The notes under the pieces are model-generated. The model saw nothing but the letters and a program-made list of their open reading frames with translations. It was not told where the DNA came from and did not search any database. Source: Pythium myriotylum (taxonomy: Eukaryota; Oomycota; Peronosporomycetes; Pythiales; Pythiaceae). From it: DNA of 64,000 bases. Shown piece by piece: positions 21,172 through 30,210 of this stretch. The stretch lies in assembly GCA_023091665.1 (NCBI GenBank), contig JALJCQ010000026.1, positions 434,001 through 498,000 of the forward strand, written 5' to 3'. A program made the position numbers and the translations under genes. Position 1 is the stretch's first letter, and each line of letters begins with the position of its first letter.

Positions 21172-22201
21172 CGCGTTGTCCGAGGGGCGTGATCCACGAG
21201 TGCCAACAGTTTCGGTCGTGCAAATCGCTCGATTATTGTGCCATCGAACTGACCATGAACACGAAGCGAGCCTGTTGCTTCACGGATTGGACTCGTCTGA
21301 TCCCATTGCGTGCGTGGGATTCTGCCAAGGTGAACAAAGAAGGAGGATGTGTGCTCAGAGGATCATGCGCTTGGATCCGAAAGTCCAGTTGGACCCCATC
21401 CGTTTTTGAAGGGAGGTTTTGTGCCCAGAGAAGTGGGTACATTGCCCTGCTGGTGAGTCCATTCAGCCGCCAACAGTGCACAGGGTGGACAAATCGCAAG
21501 CGTGGGTCGAGGGCACACAAACGTAGTCGGCAGATGGTCTCTTTTGAGTTGGTCTATTATAAAAGAGCAAACTCGGTGCGAGTTTTGTTTCACGACGAGC
21601 TTCGTGAGCACCACAGGATTGTCCAGTGTCAGCCATGCCACCTCTGGCGACAGTGGCTCGCCTTTCCATCGCGATGAGTGATATGCGTTGTTCATGGGTC
21701 CCAACTTGCTCGACTCACGGCCCGAGTTGCCTTTTTATTGAGTCGAAGATCGCCCTCACGGATTCAGTGCCGCTGCATGGTTGAACCAGCTACAGGCGCT
21801 CTGTAATCCGCTAGAGCGTGACTGCGCTTCCCCGCATCGTGACGTGACCATGGCACGAGCTGTTCATTGTACAGAGCTTATCTGGACAGCCAACTGAAAC
21901 GACTAGGATCTTTTGCCGACTTCATGCCACCACGCTGCCATTGTATCAAGCATGGCGTTCTCGTCCGTGGCCACTTGCGTTTGCACTGACCTCGTCGTCC
22001 AGATACTGTATCACCCTCTCATGCTGAAGTCTCACGTTGGAAATGGTTTTTGCCAAATCCATTGCGGTGTTTAGAGCCTTCCCTCTCGGTGCTTCGAAGC
22101 ATCGCTGTTCGGGGCAGGTGAGATATTGTCTTATCTCGTTGAGGGTGTCCCACGAGACGGACGAGTGACCTTCTCTTTCGGCAAGACCCGCGTCACTGCC
22201 C
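21172..22201. other. Intergenic region between B2 and the LRR gene
   Basis: 1.0 kb. The part at about 21910-22205 has a coding-like minus-strand reading, listed separately. The remainder shows nothing recognisable apart from the presumed B2 promoter next to 21172. Confidence 0.45.
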
Positions 22202-22205
22202 TTAC
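21910..22205 (-). pseudogene. Possible frameshifted 3' extension downstream of the LRR gene
   Basis: Directly after the LRR frame stops at 22202, a shifted minus-strand frame (22205 to about 21990) reads as a plausible helical peptide (for example LNTAMDLAKTISNVRLQHER). A second shift near 21990 continues to a stop near 21908 (DENAMLDTMAAWWHEVGK). NAML resembles the C-terminal helix of subgroup B START proteins (NAMLEAG or DAMLEAR), so this may be a leftover tail of a START gene or of an LRR paralogue. Evidence is weak. Confidence 0.3.
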
Positions 22206-24196
22206 CCTTCCGCGTCGTCCATGAAGAGAGGATACACACCGACAACTCCTCGGTCCGGCTCACAAGAGGCCTTCGCGAGCCATGGGCGATCTCGAAGAAG
22301 CTCAGCTCGCTCGGGTGAGCTGGTGTTCCTCAGGATCTTCGTACAGATCGGACTTCCTGCGGCCGAGAGCTGGACACGAGCAGCAAACTCTTCCGTCATC
22401 CAGTCAGGGAACGAGTGCACATTCGTATGGTCGATCGCCAGCAGAAACAGGTTCAGTCCCGATCCCGTGTCGTGAAGCTTCGTGATATCAACGCCAGCTG
22501 GTGGAAGCTCTTGTATCGGATTGCCACTCAAAAAGAGGATGCCGATGTCCGGCGTCATGATCAGCTCGGCAGGGAAGCTGGTTATATGATTGTACACGAT
22601 GGATATCACACTTGGATGGATGGAGATGAGGGCCATGGGAAACTCTGTGAGCTCTGACAACTCGACAAATACGGCGGTCGTCGGCGGCCAAGGCAGCGTC
22701 GAGGGCAGCCTTCTGAGGTTGCTGATTGAGATCTCAATGTCCGTCAAAGTGGACGGGAACTCCTGGTGCAAAAGCCCTGCTGTCAGAATCGCGTCCACCA
22801 ACTCCGCGCGTGCGAAGTAGACGAATCTGGCACGTGGGTGGTCGCCAAACGTGAAAGCAGCGTTCGCATCCCAACGGTAAATCGTCGAGTTGTACGCTTT
22901 TAGTCCGTAAATGCTGCGGAATCGTACAAACTGAGACGGGATCTCGACCTGAGGGCAGTGACGGTAGACAATATACTCGACCGAGCCGATGTCAAGGTTC
23001 TGGAAGACTCGAGCAAAGTCTCCGGCTTCTCCAGTTATGGATTGGTGCTCCCGGCAGTCAATCTTGACAACCGCACAAGCCGGAAATCGCACCAACCACG
23101 GGCGTAATTCAAGCGCGCAAAACGAAGCGGACGCTCGGAACAGGGAATCCAGGTAGAGAACGAAAATGACGACTCCCCACACAACTAGCAGGCGATGGAC
23201 CCACTTGGAGACGATCGAGGCGATTCTAGTCGACTTCGGCGAGTCAGACGTCGACGCAAAGGATGGACCTATAGCTTCTGGCAACTGTCGTTGTATCGAC
23301 TTGTCCTTAGGTGGGACGTCAGCAGTAATACCTGTCTTGAGTGGCTTTGTGAGCAGCTCTTTTACATCATCGATGGCCCAAAGCAATCCGATGGAGAAAA
23401 CTAAACGACTGATTGCATCAAGCCACGACCCGAAGAAGACAATTGGGGCCTCGTTGAGGAAATTCAAGAGCCACACGTCATCGTATGAGATACTTGGAGG
23501 AGAAAAGTCCTTCGTGAGTGGATCGTATATCGCCAAATATCCGGCAGCGATCACCACGGGCACACCGATGGAAGACACGAAGTCTAGCAAAAGATCGAAA
23601 AGCACGACCAGTAGTCGTTCGAGAAATTTATTGTCTCCGCAGACGCGCTTGAGGATCGGCGTCATCCAGCAGTTGACAATGAGAATAATCTCGTAAAAGT
23701 TGAGGAGTGTTTTGCGCGTCAAGAGACGACTCATGGTGTACGCTTGGTACGACTGGAGCAGAGTCTCCACAGTTTCTCGAGTCAAGAAAAATAATTCAAA
23801 ATTGTCACCGTGGATACTCACGAGCCTACGCCCAGCTCCAACAACTCTGTACACTCCCCGAGCGAGCCAAGTGACTTTTTTCTGAGCCATCGAGATGTTC
23901 GAAAATGTTCTTGAGCGAGTGACAGAGCTCGTGCGTTGACTGCGTCGAGCCCGAGCAGACTCTAATCTGCGCCATGCGCTTTGTGGGATGAATCGACGAG
24001 CGATCTCCAGTACGAGCGGCTGCAAAAGATTGTAAGCATGTGCACTCGCGACAACGTAGTGTACCTTGGCTATCGCTGGGAAGTGGACCCAGCCTAGAGT
24101 GAGTTGGTAGAGCTGGAGTACTCGACCAACTTGAGTAAACGGCAACGTCTCGTAGATTTTTGCCGCCACGATCGCATAAGCGAGACAGACTGCGTG
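22202..24196 (-). CDS. 5'-truncated leucine-rich-repeat multi-pass membrane protein gene
   Basis: The family-like frame begins abruptly at about 24196 (HAVCLAYAIVAAKIYETLPF) and stops at 22202. It has no ATG until 23890, which would give 563 aa. Above 24196 the same frame continues only as out-of-frame START DNA with no ATG. Hydrophobic segments are CLAYAIVAAKI, LNFYEIILIVNCWMTPI, LLVVLFDLLLDFVSSIGVPV with VVIAAGYLAIY, NEAPIVFFGSWL, and VHRLLVVWGVVIFVLYL. The last third has degenerate leucine-rich repeats (LTDIEISISNLRRLPSTLP, ISIVYNHITSFPAELIM, ILFLSGNPIQELP). It ends with Cys-containing RDRPWLAKASCEPDRG. This is a plasma- or endomembrane LRR protein of unknown partner, probably non-functional or changed at the N-terminus by the junction with START gene B3. 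Confidence 0.7.
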   Translation of the reverse strand, partial: HAVCLAYAIVAAKIYETLPFTQVGRVLQLYQLTLGWVHFPAIAKVHYVVASAHAYNLLQPLVLEIARRFIPQSAWRRLESARARRSQRTSSVTRSRTFSNISMAQKKVTWLARGVYRVVGAGRRLVSIHGDNFELFFLTRETVETLLQSYQAYTMSRLLTRKTLLNFYEIILIVNCWMTPILKRVCGDNKFLERLLVVLFDLLLDFVSSIGVPVVIAAGYLAIYDPLTKDFSPPSISYDDVWLLNFLNEAPIVFFGSWLDAISRLVFSIGLLWAIDDVKELLTKPLKTGITADVPPKDKSIQRQLPEAIGPSFASTSDSPKSTRIASIVSKWVHRLLVVWGVVIFVLYLDSLFRASASFCALELRPWLVRFPACAVVKIDCREHQSITGEAGDFARVFQNLDIGSVEYIVYRHCPQVEIPSQFVRFRSIYGLKAYNSTIYRWDANAAFTFGDHPRARFVYFARAELVDAILTAGLLHQEFPSTLTDIEISISNLRRLPSTLPWPPTTAVFVELSELTEFPMALISIHPSVISIVYNHITSFPAELIMTPDIGILFLSGNPIQELPPAGVDITKLHDTGSGLNLFLLAIDHTNVHSFPDWMTEEFAARVQLSAAGSPICTKILRNTSSPERAELLRDRPWLAKASCEPDRGVVGVYPLFMDDAEG

Positions 24197-25196
24197 CGAC
24201 GCACCGACTGCAAATCTTCTGCTGACACAAGCCGCAGCGTGACGAGCGGAACGCCATGAAGCTCCTGGAACAGGAGTGACACGATCGTGAACGGACCTCT
24301 TTTGCCTTTGCAAATAGTTCCCTTTTCGACTTGTTCACCAAGCCGTTACGAGCCAGAAACGCGAGTTTCTTGTTTTGGCTCGCGTACATTATTCGCCACG
24401 CCGCAATAAGTGTGGTGGCGGCTGCTAAGACCGCGATAGTGTCGGTTGCCCTTCCGCCTGGATCTACGTAGCCTCGCATGAAGAGCTCGATGGACTCCTT
24501 GCCCGTGTCTCGAAAGACATAACACGACGAGAAACGGATTCTGATGGGGCCGAGGTGTCTCCGTTCGCCGCACCCAGGGAGGTCGACTGTCTGCACCATT
24601 CTGTAGCCAACGCGTTCTCCGCTTGGCAAGACTCGGGACCCGATGCTCTCGATGAAAACGGCGTCTCGAGGCGTTCTGACGGTAACCTTGTGTACGAGCT
24701 GATACGCTAGGTTCCATCGCACGAGTAAACAGCGGAGAGGGTCTGACTTCGTCGGGCTAATCACAGTCTCCAGCACGCGCGAGTCCGCGATCCCATCGTC
24801 AAGATACGACGTCCGAATGTCCGCTGAAGCCTTCGTTGGCGCGACTAGCCCGTACAACAAATCGTCGAGCGATCCAGGCAATGTCCCCATACCGATACAG
24901 CATGGCAAACGCCAGTATATTGCACGTGGCTGGATCCCAGGCTCAGACAGAGAGATGTCTGACGTGCACCCGCCCAAATCTCCCTCACCCACGCGCTTGT
25001 AGATAGACATGTTGTCGCGAGACGCCACATGCTTCCATTTGTCGCGATTCAGCATACGTTTCTGCGTAATCACGAAGTCGTCGTTCTCGGCGAGGGTCTC
25101 TTCCAGTAGCGCATCTGAGAGCCACTTGAGCTGGAGCTCTTGGTTGTGCATGAGTGTGACGGGCGGGAAGGGATCTTGCTGGAGGGGGATTTTCAT
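23826..25196 (-). CDS. START/zinc-finger gene B3, truncated by fusion to the LRR gene
   Basis: The start is ATG 25196 (MKIPLQQDPF). Residues 1-333 are a normal B-type protein: W54-K-H-V-A, G-T-L-P-G-S-L-D-D at 104-112, T-P-R-D after one inserted Arg near 175, S-G-E-R-V-G-Y, and Q-N-K-K-L-A-F. The first three CxxC pairs follow: C306/309, C321/324 and C329/332. Homology stops right after C-S-R-C-V at about 24197. From there the frame reads LRR-gene DNA out of frame for about 120 codons to a stop at 23826. The fourth CxxC pair, the Ser-rich linker and the C-terminal helix are lost. The finger therefore cannot bind its second zinc normally. It is probably a non-functional or START-only product. 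Confidence 0.75.
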   Translation of the reverse strand: MKIPLQQDPFPPVTLMHNQELQLKWLSDALLEETLAENDDFVITQKRMLNRDKWKHVASRDNMSIYKRVGEGDLGGCTSDISLSEPGIQPRAIYWRLPCCIGMGTLPGSLDDLLYGLVAPTKASADIRTSYLDDGIADSRVLETVISPTKSDPLRCLLVRWNLAYQLVHKVTVRTPRDAVFIESIGSRVLPSGERVGYRMVQTVDLPGCGERRHLGPIRIRFSSCYVFRDTGKESIELFMRGYVDPGGRATDTIAVLAAATTLIAAWRIMYASQNKKLAFLARNGLVNKSKRELFAKAKEVRSRSCHSCSRSFMAFRSSRCGLCQQKICSRCVARSLSRLCDRGGKNLRDVAVYSSWSSTPALPTHSRLGPLPSDSQGTLRCRECTCLQSFAAARTGDRSSIHPTKRMAQIRVCSGSTQSTHELCHSLKNIFEHLDGSEKSHLARSGSVQSCWSWA

Positions 25197-26484
25197 CGTG
25201 TGGGCCTGGATCCGTGTTCTGCAGTGCGAAGCCCGTGTTGTTTTGCTGTGCCCTTGGAGGAGGTCGAGACAACGTCTGCAAGGAGAAGAGACTAAACATA
25301 CACAGATCCTCTTATCGCCCGAGCATCAGTTAGAGAGTCTTTCTGGATGACCTGAACACACGGCCGTCCGTTTTAAAAAGAAGATGTGCTTCCCACCGTC
25401 ATATTCAGGGATTGTTGAACACTAGCGACAAATATGGAACGCAAGTGGAGTGAACTGCCAAGCTGGGCAAAGCCCAAAGCAAACGGCACAACCATCCTGC
25501 GTGCCGAAAACAAGTCACGGCTCTCGTGACATCGATTGAGGATCTGGCCATCCCCATGGAATGCTACATGTCAGCGAACCCGGAAACTCGGCTCTCAGAA
25601 GCATTCACCCTCGGTGCACGCCGCAACTTCAAAGGTGCCTTGGTGGCTCTGTAGAACGAGAGGTGAGAAACTCACAGTATAGAGTTCCCGCACGGCCTTC
25701 TCGCTTCGAACCCACTGCACTCCTGGACGCGCTTCTTCAACTTGAAGTCATTAGTACTTATACCTGAACCTCATCGCATGCTCGAGCTACATACCGTCGA
25801 CAATACCTTTGATGGGAAAACTGAAGCGCCTTCGTAGGTTCACACGTTTTGTCATGCTGTATCGACGTACTGGATGGACCAGCACCACAGAGCACAGCAA
25901 TGACCGGCTCAGCTCCACACTTGGCTCCAAGTCTCGGGTTTCGCTTGGCCTCCGAAATAAGACGAGACCGAAATGCCCCTTGCTCCTGTACAAACACAAA
26001 ATGTTGGCATCAAAATCTCGCCACCTCAGCTACGATCACGCTACCCACTAGCTCAATCAGTTTTGAGTTCAACCATTTGCAAATGTCCAGACGAACGTGT
26101 TGTTGTAGTTTTCTTCTCATCATCATACTGGAAGCGGCCAGCGAATAACCGCCCGTATTACCTATTTCTTCGAGGATTTCTCATCCACAATTACTGAGCG
26201 CAGCGCCAAGCATGCCAACGAAGTCGGAGGACTCGACCAACTTGAGTAAACGGCAGCCCACCAAGGTGTCCGTTCCCGGACCAGGTTGTCGAGCTATTTC
26301 AGGAGCTTTAGCAAACCACGCTTTCTTTGGACCAAACCAAGCGATGCGTGACTGCCCCAGTCAGACTGAGGTAGGTAAACACAATCTCGAACTCGCATCT
26401 TCGGAACGTTGACGCACCGTGAATCGGAGTGGAGCGGAGCGAAGTGGATTCAGACTTGTACGTTCATTCTCAACAACGGATCCT
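25197..26484. other. Intergenic region between B3 and B4
   Basis: 1.3 kb. It contains a 25-bp exact copy of LRR-gene sequence at 26231-26255, listed separately, and the presumed B3 promoter next to 25197. There the 5' flank resembles that of B4 (GCCCACACG before the ATG in both). No gene is recognised. Confidence 0.5.
26231..26255 (-). pseudogene. 25-bp remnant identical to the LRR gene 5' region
   Basis: 26231-26255 is identical to 24120-24144. Read on the minus strand both encode LPFTQVGR. Flanking bases on both sides differ. In the LRR gene this lies about 52 bp inside the chimeric junction; here it lies 230 bp beyond the stop of B4. Confidence 0.6.
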
Positions 26485-28071
26485 CTACGGACTGCCACTT
26501 GACGCTGTGACATCGTCTCCAACCTCTCCCGCCTCGCGCATCGGAGCCACCTGCGCAGAGTCACGTGGTGGCTGTGTGAGCGTGAACCTCTCGTCAGGCG
26601 CGACGTGAAGTTGGTTCATCCGAACGAACAAATCCAACATCTCCGGATCCAAAGTCACTTGCGATTCCGCGTCTTGGTCCACCCAATCGATCGAGTGGCT
26701 AGAAGACCAGATGCTCGAATATGTTGATGACGAAAAACTAACCTCAGAAAGAATCGACCCACGAGCGTAGCCCTCGCTCGTCGCATACCCAGAATCAACG
26801 CGACTCACAGTACTCTCGGACGTGATCGTGTCACGCTGCAGTATCGCTTCCTGCCCACCTGTAGTCACCCACGCCACCAAATCGGAAGGGTTGCCAAGTT
26901 TCAAATCGTGGCTGTCACGACCCACTTTTCGCGTGGCGTTCTCCACATACTCACACGCTGCAACAGCACGAGCGTTCATGCGAGTGGCTTTGGAGAGGCA
27001 GCCTCGGCACACCAACGTCGAAACGCGAACGACTTTGCCTGCGGGTGACAAATGCGAGAGCTTCCGCTTTTCGACGCACCGACTGCAAATCTTCTGCTGA
27101 CACAAGCCGCAGCGTGACGAGCGGAACGCCATAAAGCTCCTGGAGCAGGAGTGGCACGATCGTGAACGGACTTCCTTTGCCTTTGCGAACATTTCCCTTT
27201 TCGACTTGTTCACCAAGCTGTTACGAGCCAGAAACGCGAGTTTCTTGTTTTGGCTCGCGTACATTATTCGCCACGCCGCAATAAGTGTGGTGGCGGCTGC
27301 TAAGACCGCGATAGTGTCGGTTGCCCTTCCGCCTGGATCTACGTAGCCTCGCATGAAGAGCTCGATGGACCCCTTGCCCGTGTCTCGAAAGACAAAACAC
27401 GACGAGAATTTTGACCGGATGAGCCCGAGATGTGTGAGTTCGCCGCACCCGGGGATATCTACCGACTGAAGCACGAAATAGCCAACGCGTTCTCCGTTTG
27501 GCAACACCCGCGAGCCCATACTCTCCATGACCACCAATTCTCGAGGCGTCACTCCAACCTTGTGCATCAATTGATATGCCAGGTTCCATCGTACCACAAG
27601 GCAGCGAAGCGGGTCTTCTTCGGAAGGACTGACGACCGTCGCTACCACGCGAGAGTCAGCGATCCCATCCTTGATGTACGTCGTTCGAATGTCCGATGCA
27701 AGTTTTGTCGGCGCGAGCAGTCCGTACAGCAAATCGTCCAGCGAACCAGGCAAAGTCCCCACGCCTATGCAGCTTGGTACTCGCCAGTACATCGTGCGCG
27801 GCTGGATGCCTGGCTCAGTCAGCGAGATGTCCGGAGTGCACCCACCGAGCTCTTCTCCCTTGCCCACGCGCTTGAAGATCGATACTTTCTCACGAGACAT
27901 CACATGCTTCCATTTGTCGCGATTCAGCACGCGCTTCTGCGTGAACACAAAGTCGTCGTTCTCCACGAGCGTCTCATCGAGCACTGCGTCCGAGAGCCAC
28001 TTGAGCTGGAGCTCTTGGTTGGGCGTGAGTGTGACAGGCGGGAAGGGGTCTTGCTCGAGGGGGATTTTCAT
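26485..28071 (-). CDS. START-like/FYVE-related zinc-finger protein, subgroup B4
   Basis: 528 aa using ATG 28071 (MKIPLEQDPF). An in-frame upstream ATG at 28356 would add 95 residues, but none of that resembles a paralogue. Core: W54-K-H-V-M, G-T-L-P-G-S-L-D-D at 105-113, T-P-R-E at 175-178 (Glu where the family has Asp), N-G-E-R-V-G-Y, and Q-N-K-K-L-A-F. Zinc finger: C306/309, C321/324, C329/332 and C355/358, so it keeps the fourth pair lost in B3. The C-terminal helix starts normally (VRMNQLHVAPDERF) but contains a Pro and ends in an unrelated Ser/Gly terminus. DNA 27072-27410 is nearly identical to B3. Confidence 0.88.
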   Translation of the reverse strand: MKIPLEQDPFPPVTLTPNQELQLKWLSDAVLDETLVENDDFVFTQKRVLNRDKWKHVMSREKVSIFKRVGKGEELGGCTPDISLTEPGIQPRTMYWRVPSCIGVGTLPGSLDDLLYGLLAPTKLASDIRTTYIKDGIADSRVVATVVSPSEEDPLRCLVVRWNLAYQLMHKVGVTPRELVVMESMGSRVLPNGERVGYFVLQSVDIPGCGELTHLGLIRSKFSSCFVFRDTGKGSIELFMRGYVDPGGRATDTIAVLAAATTLIAAWRIMYASQNKKLAFLARNSLVNKSKREMFAKAKEVRSRSCHSCSRSFMAFRSSRCGLCQQKICSRCVEKRKLSHLSPAGKVVRVSTLVCRGCLSKATRMNARAVAACEYVENATRKVGRDSHDLKLGNPSDLVAWVTTGGQEAILQRDTITSESTVSRVDSGYATSEGYARGSILSEVSFSSSTYSSIWSSSHSIDWVDQDAESQVTLDPEMLDLFVRMNQLHVAPDERFTLTQPPRDSAQVAPMREAGEVGDDVTASSGSP

Positions 28072-30210
28072 CGTGTGGGCCTCGAGCCGTGTTCGAAAGT
28101 GCGAGTCTCGTGGTTTTGGTGTGGTCGGTGAGGGCGTGGTAAAGAGACTGGACAGTTCACAGATCGTCCGGCGCGAGTCGCCCGTTTTCACGACGGAGAT
28201 GCACTGACACCAACGAATGGAGAAATTCTTCAACTCTTGAGGCACAAAGACCACAAAAGTTGCGATATGTTGCGTCGACAAAATCGATGGACAAACCCTC
28301 AAAATCAGATTCGAATTTCGAAAAAAAAATATGATTGTGCATTGGAGGCGAGTCATCCCTCCTATGACTCACAGCGTAATCTCCAGCCACGCGCAATCAC
28401 TACCAGCAGGGATATTCTGATACGGAATCTTGAAATGTCAGCATTACCAAAGCTCGTAGCGGAGGATGCTGTTGTCCGAGCTCTCAAGTTCGTCACAAGC
28501 GCTGCATTCTGTGGCAATTGATCGTGTAAGAATCCCTGCAGACGACGTCGCCTCTCCTTTTCACCTTAAGAAGAGTTACATGATTGGCCATAAAGGATCG
28601 ATTTTTGTGGGCTCCATTGTCTTCTGAGTTTTAGACAAACTTTCTGTGTTTATGGCGGCGCTCTTCCCAGGTTGCTCGCGCGTTTTCTCGCCATTCTCAC
28701 CCACGACTTGTGGGTGAGATTGCAGTGTGTCCCGAATCAGTGGGAGTGATACGACCAAAGAGGTGAATTTGGACCACGCCATCCAGTTCTTCCCGATCCA
28801 TTGCCCACCACAGCAGTTGCTTACTTATTCTCAACAATCGCGTCATTATGGCACACTGGCAACATTGGGTCCCAGTGTGGCCAATGTAACTCCCAGTCTT
28901 GAAGTCTGGAAGTTTGCTTCGACGACTAATGTTGGCGAGAGTTGTTAAGTCATCCTACGACGACGATTTCATTTGCCTTGCAGCTTCGGCTCTCTGAAGC
29001 ATTCGCCATCCGTGCAGTGTCGCATCTCGGAATGTGACGTCAGTGGAACGGCACCTTCTGAAACAAGAGGTGAGATTGTCACACTCCAGTGTTCACAGTG
29101 GGCCGTCTCCTTCTACTCGGAAGGAGATCATTGACCGTATCACAAGCCCGAATTACCATTGGTAACTCGTTTCTCGTACGGAAGAGTGCAGCGTGCAGTT
29201 TCATGCGTCTCCATTAGTGTGTTGGCATGGTGGGTAGAGAGGAAGGTCATTTGCCATTGGACATAGAAATGGGTAACTCGAATCGCTGGAGTCCAGCTCT
29301 TCGTTTCTTGCAGAGACACAGCTCCTCATCGACCGAAGTCTTGGATCCGATTTAGAACTCGCGATAAGACACGAAGAACTACCATCATGTTGGCCTGACC
29401 GCCCAGGTGTCTAACTTCTTCGGTATACCAAAAATAACTACCATCATGTTTTCCAACTTCCACACTGCTGATGGCGTTAAAAATGAAGCGTTCACTGGAT
29501 ACGATCCCTTGCTTCGTGTTCCGCCAGCTTTCCAATCCGTGGCCTCATTCTCCTTACCCATCACGAAACAGTTCAAGTGCAGCTCGGCCAAAAGCTGTTT
29601 AGTATTTGCAGATCTTGCCCCTATCATGCCCCTCATCACGATCTCTTGTTCAGCAGATTTTGACTCAGAGGTCAACGCCCTGGACAAACGACATTGTCGA
29701 CCGCAGCGTCAAACACTTTGCGAAGTGGCGTTAAAAGAAGCCTTGTGTTGATGTGTCACGAGCAGGCAATCTCAACCGGTCCTGGACCTCGACGAAATGC
29801 TTAAATAGCATCGATTCAGGCGCCGGAATCTCGCATTGATTAAACTACGACGTCCGAATCCTCTGTCCACAGCAGATTGCCTCTCTGAGATGCAGAGATC
29901 TTGATGCCATCGAAGCACGACGCCACTCAAGAATCACAATTGAATGGAAGAATCCAAGAACCGGAATGTATTCCAACTTCCTCTCCGCCTCCGCGGCGTA
30001 GTCGCTGGATATGTTGAGACCGATACTTACCATCGTTGAATATGGCATAAGACGAGCTCCTTTTCACAGCACAAGCAATCCTGGGTATTTGCAGAGGGTA
30101 CATTCTCCCAATTGCAGCTCTTACGACGGGAGAACAGACGGCCGAGTTCATCAGCGCAATTGATGAGAATGATTTTGAAGACCGAAACATCCATGGGAGT
30201 ACTAATCTTC
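28072..30210. other. Intergenic region between B4 and B5
   Basis: 2.1 kb without a supported gene. A 15-bp direct repeat (AACTACCATCATGTT) occurs at about 29370 and 29436. A short plus-strand reading near 30070-30215 (EFISAIDENDFEDRNIHG) looks coding-like but has no ATG and no recognisable domain. The B4 promoter should lie next to 28072. Confidence 0.4.

Noticed and set aside
24197..24313. Extending the LRR protein upstream to 24313
   Set aside because: The 39 extra codons are START-gene DNA read out of frame and contain no ATG.
28072..28356. In-frame upstream ATG for B4 at 28356
   Set aside because: The 95 added residues match no paralogue; all B genes start M-K-[IV]-P-L.
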